Notes under the pieces: model-generated
The model's input: the letters and a program-made list of their open reading frames with translations, nothing else
Database searches by the model: none
What the model was told of the DNA's origin: nothing
Part shown: one piece after another, positions 42,860 to 46,057 of the stretch
Layout of the letters: each line of letters begins with the position of its first letter
How positions within the stretch are numbered: position 1 is the stretch's first letter
Position numbers and translations under genes: made by a program
Source of the DNA: an uncultured Methanobrevibacter sp.
Lineage (GTDB): Archaea > Methanobacteriota > Methanobacteria > Methanobacteriales > Methanobacteriaceae
DNA: 46,057 nucleotides
Assembly (NCBI RefSeq): GCF_902764455.1
Contig: NZ_CACWVY010000022.1
Location: 1 to 46,057, forward strand
Direction: 5' to 3'

Positions 42860-45800
42860 AACTTTTACAGTTGTTTTTATTGTGTCTTTTTTGTAAGTTA
42901 CTTTGACAGTGTATGTTTTACCTTTTTTGAGCTTGTTGATAACTTTTTTGTTTAATGTTTTTTGCGCAATGCCTTTTGCATTGGTTTTGACTTTGTAGGT
43001 TTTTCCATTAAACTTAAATGTTATCAGTTTTCCTTTTTGGAGTTTTCCATTGATTTTAAGAGTTGCTTTCAGGGTAAATTTTTTGGCTGTCTTTTTGACG
43101 GTAACTTTGCTTGCTTTAAGTACTTGTTTAACAGTAACAGTGTTTTTGTAGGTTTCACCCGCATATTTGGTTGTTATTGTGTATTTTTTAGGGATGTCTG
43201 TTATTTTTATTTTTGCTATTCCGTTTTTGTCGGTTGGCACTGTTTTTGTATTTTTGTTGATTGTGAAGGTGACTTTTGCACCTGCAACAGTGGTATGACC
43301 GTCAGCGGTTACAACTTTAACGGAGAAGTATTTGCCTCCATCATAGTCTACTGAAATGTTTTTATTGTTGATGATTTTTGTATCATCTTCAACAGTATAA
43401 ACTTTTAAACAAGCGATATAACCTAAATCATAAGCATCTTTCCATGTTTTTCCGTCAAATGATACATATGAAATGTTTTGAACATAATGAACCCTAGTAT
43501 CCTCTAAAAGAAGGTATGGCACCCAATTTGATGTTATTTCTGCTTTGAAGACATCACCTTGTTTGATTGGTATGTAACTGTCTAATTTGATAGTGTGATA
43601 ACCAACATATGGGGACACTCCTTCCTGAGTCAATTTTAATTCATCGTTTACAAAAATTTTGACTGTATAATTGACGCCACTCTCATTGAAGTATGTTCCA
43701 ACAGCAGCAATCAAATCATCATCCAATGCTTCAAAGGCATTCATATAACTTATAGTTCCATTACTTCGCTCAAAATTAGAAAGCCATGTAATGTCATATT
43801 GATAGTTTTTATTGTATGGCACAGTATTTTCGATTATGGCAGCGGCAGCGTAATCAGTGACCTTGCCTGGCTTATATGCAAGGAGTGATTTGTCATAATA
43901 TGAAACATAGACGACTCCGTTGTCTCCCCACTCAGAACCATAACTGTTTTTGACAATCCATGCCCCATTGCCCGGAGGGGTGTATAGGAATTTTTCTTTT
44001 GGGAAATTATCATCCCATCCGATAATGGATACTTCATGGTTTGCACCTTCAGGCATATCGACATATTGTGCACAGGTTTTCGGATTATAATACTGAACTT
44101 CATCATCGAATGAAGCTTGTCCGAAAAAGGACACATCCAGAGATCCGTATTTCAATATTGCCAATTTAATTTGAGTACCGTTAGGTATTTCATTATTCGG
44201 TATGAATATCACATCCTGAACATGAATGTCATTGCCTGTTGTGGTTGGCATTGTAATTTTTCCAAGTTCATCATAAGTATCTACGCCATATGGAATTGCT
44301 CCAAGCCAGCTCAATAAATAACCAACAGAAGCAAGATTGGCTCCACCTTCAAATACTTCCATAGCTCCATAAGGTGAATATTTCATCACAGTTTTCATGT
44401 TATTCATAGAAACATTAAATGGAATTCCTGTAGCTTTTAATAATACTGATTCTAATGAACCTGACATTCCAAAAGTCCAGCAGGCACCCATCCATCCTTG
44501 GTCTCTAATAGGTGAAACCCATCCCCAGTCACGCAAATCAAATTTGGCTGGAAGAGTATCAACATTAATGTTATTGTTAACCAGAGTTAAATCCATGCCT
44601 TTTCCAACCATTATTGTTGCATAGAATGTATTATTGGTTGAAACAGTCTCATTATTTAATTCAGTGGTTGTATCTATGGTATATTTTTTAGTAAAAACAC
44701 TGAAAACGGCATTTGTATTGTTTTTGAATGTTGAACCTTTAATGTTGAATGAGCTATCATAGGCATATATTGCATTACCTTCACTTGCAACATTGTTGAA
44801 GAACCTGGAGTTGGTTATGTTTAGTGTAGAGATATCTGAGAATATTGCTCCACCAGAAGTTGGATAATCCTCAATTATACCCGCACTATTTGATTCAAAA
44901 GTACAATTGTTGATTTCAGTTTCTGTAAATGAAAGGTAAATTGCTCCACCATTGAATGCAGCATGGTTGTTTATGAATTCTGTATTGTTTAGCCAGAACT
45001 GTCCGCCCAATTGGACATATGCTCCACCAAACTCAGAAGATGCATCCTTAAATTTGGAATCGATTATTGTCACATTACCCTCATTGCCCGGATTATATCC
45101 TGTAATGTCTACATAAACTGCTCCTGCATTTCTGGAAGAAGTAGTGTTTATGAATTCACAATTGCTAATGTAAAGTTCGCCGCCTTCCCTAAGGCTCATT
45201 GCACCTGCGGTAAGATTAGCTTTCAGATTAATAAATTTGGAATTAATTATTCTAATTTTGGAACCTACAAGATATATTGATGGTGAATATGTGGCAGTGG
45301 TATTGGCAAAGGTAATGTTTTCGAGATTAAATTGGGAACCTGTGGAACCCATGACCTGGCCTGCTTTAGCATATATTTTTGAGGTAATGTATGAATTGTA
45401 AAGATTTAGTTTTCCTTTCGCAACTACAAATGATGATCCGCCTTCACCAGCATAATTGTCAATGAATTTGGAATTGTTACAATTAATAGTTACATCTTCG
45501 TAGACTGCTACAGCACCACCATTTTTACTTGCATAGTTGCTAATGAAAGTTACATTGTTTAATGTTAATGGTCCTGTAGAATATATTGCTCCACCCTTTT
45601 CGGCATTACCGTTGATTAGGATTAAATCGTTTATTGTTACATTGTTTGAGGTAATGTTGAATATTCTTGATTGATTTTTACCATCAATTGTGTGGCCGTT
45701 ACCGTTGAAGACAAAATTATCCTTGTTAATAACAATTCCACTACGGTTATCTGTTTCGTTGTTGAATTTGTAGTCGTGAGTTAAATCCACGACATCTTTT

Positions 45801-46036
45801 CCAGCTATTTCATCAGTCAAGTTGGTGAATGAATCTTCACTTGCTGTGTAGAGGTCATTCTGAGTGGTTTTAAGAATATCTGCACTGTCTTCAGTTGTGA
45901 TATCCTCCTGAACCGTTTTTAATATTTCTTTACTGTCATCTCCTATTGCATTGTCGGAGATGCTTTCTGCTGCACAGACTGCTCCCACCGACATTATCAA
46001 AATAAGCATGACAATCAAAATTTTTAAAGCTTTCAT
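42854..46036 (-). CDS. secreted beta-helix protein with papain-type (C1) peptidase domain
   Basis: A 1060-residue surface protein. In order: signal peptide (about 1-22), right-handed beta-helix with many N-x-T/S sites (about 75-440), and a C1A papain-like domain (about 490-735) with oxyanion Gln513, Cys519 (QGWMGACWTFG), His667 (NHEVSIIGWDD) and Asn697 (KNSYGSEWG), a complete catalytic set. A beta-rich lectin-like domain (about 740-900), an Ig-like domain (about 905-980) and a Lys-rich beta domain (about 985-1060) follow. No membrane anchor is seen; the basic end may bind the cell wall. The start is ATG 46036 with GTGAT upstream. Confidence 0.88.
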   Translation of the reverse strand: MKALKILIVMLILIMSVGAVCAAESISDNAIGDDSKEILKTVQEDITTEDSADILKTTQNDLYTASEDSFTNLTDEIAGKDVVDLTHDYKFNNETDNRSGIVINKDNFVFNGNGHTIDGKNQSRIFNITSNNVTINDLILINGNAEKGGAIYSTGPLTLNNVTFISNYASKNGGAVAVYEDVTINCNNSKFIDNYAGEGGSSFVVAKGKLNLYNSYITSKIYAKAGQVMGSTGSQFNLENITFANTTATYSPSIYLVGSKIRIINSKFINLKANLTAGAMSLREGGELYISNCEFINTTSSRNAGAVYVDITGYNPGNEGNVTIIDSKFKDASSEFGGAYVQLGGQFWLNNTEFINNHAAFNGGAIYLSFTETEINNCTFESNSAGIIEDYPTSGGAIFSDISTLNITNSRFFNNVASEGNAIYAYDSSFNIKGSTFKNNTNAVFSVFTKKYTIDTTTELNNETVSTNNTFYATIMVGKGMDLTLVNNNINVDTLPAKFDLRDWGWVSPIRDQGWMGACWTFGMSGSLESVLLKATGIPFNVSMNNMKTVMKYSPYGAMEVFEGGANLASVGYLLSWLGAIPYGVDTYDELGKITMPTTTGNDIHVQDVIFIPNNEIPNGTQIKLAILKYGSLDVSFFGQASFDDEVQYYNPKTCAQYVDMPEGANHEVSIIGWDDNFPKEKFLYTPPGNGAWIVKNSYGSEWGDNGVVYVSYYDKSLLAYKPGKVTDYAAAAIIENTVPYNKNYQYDITWLSNFERSNGTISYMNAFEALDDDLIAAVGTYFNESGVNYTVKIFVNDELKLTQEGVSPYVGYHTIKLDSYIPIKQGDVFKAEITSNWVPYLLLEDTRVHYVQNISYVSFDGKTWKDAYDLGYIACLKVYTVEDDTKIINNKNISVDYDGGKYFSVKVVTADGHTTVAGAKVTFTINKNTKTVPTDKNGIAKIKITDIPKKYTITTKYAGETYKNTVTVKQVLKASKVTVKKTAKKFTLKATLKINGKLQKGKLITFKFNGKTYKVKTNAKGIAQKTLNKKVINKLKKGKTYTVKVTYKKDTIKTTVKVK

Positions 46037-46057
46037 AAATTATCACAATTAAATATA

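Overview
The window looks like a chromosomal segment of a gut-type Methanobacteriales archaeon, most likely a Methanobrevibacter. The grounds are very low GC with AT-rich spacers, archaeal TATA boxes paired with GGTGA/GGAGG ribosome binding sites, a complete Eha-type energy-converting hydrogenase operon, archaeal GatDE amidotransferase, a VOR-type 2-oxoacid:ferredoxin oxidoreductase, L15e, and several large secreted Ig-like, beta-helix and cysteine-peptidase surface proteins typical of that genus. The species cannot be fixed from the sequence alone.

Layout. (1) 1-2062: a small membrane-anchored Ig-like protein and a queuosine-precursor-type transporter. The transporter promoter is flanked by two TTTAGG...CCTAAA palindromes resembling DtxR-family operators. 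(2) 2077-10399, minus strand: one probable operon read as XRE-cupin regulator, acyl-CoA synthetase, vorC, vorB, vorA, gatD, gatE, ending in a hairpin shared with the convergent transporter gene. The first five genes fit acid activation followed by reductive carboxylation to 2-oxoacids. The last two make Gln-tRNA(Gln). (3) 10627-12767: a small Cys-tailed unknown, a CPBP membrane protease and a sugar-nucleotide epimerase. (4) 12882-27008, plus strand: ehaA to ehaQ in canonical order, then a HAD-fold protein, an Ftr paralogue, a PfkB kinase, another polyferredoxin and a CBS-domain protein. Genes are packed with stop/start overlaps and the run ends in a strong hairpin terminator. (5) 27164-33000: secreted proteins (a cysteine peptidase with Ig-like repeats, a small exported protein, a beta-helix protein), an EamA half-transporter, a 33-residue zinc ribbon, and a degraded IS200/IS605 (TnpB) right end. 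(6) 33082-34898: a two-gene unit pairing a tocopherol-cyclase-like lipocalin protein with a phytol/dolichol-kinase-like membrane protein. (7) 35017-36426: a four-gene LytTR regulatory cassette (two 2TM proteins, a LytTR DNA-binding protein, a DUF3021-like membrane protein). (8) 36649-40361: an FmdE-family protein, a DUF3795 protein, rpl15e (disrupted near its 5' end in this sequence), a COG1325 RNA-binding protein, an AlkD-like protein, a small Ig-like protein and a PRC-barrel protein. (9) 40439-46036, minus strand: an SPFH/zinc-ribbon pair and a 1060-residue beta-helix/papain-type surface protein.

The most interesting items are the tocopherol-cyclase-like/phytol-kinase-like pair, the accessory genes at the 3' end of the eha operon (Ftr paralogue and HAD protein), the TnpB/omega-RNA-like relic, the LytTR cassette and the apparently broken rpl15e. 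No rRNA, tRNA or CRISPR array was recognised. Family assignments come from reading motifs by eye; no database search was run.
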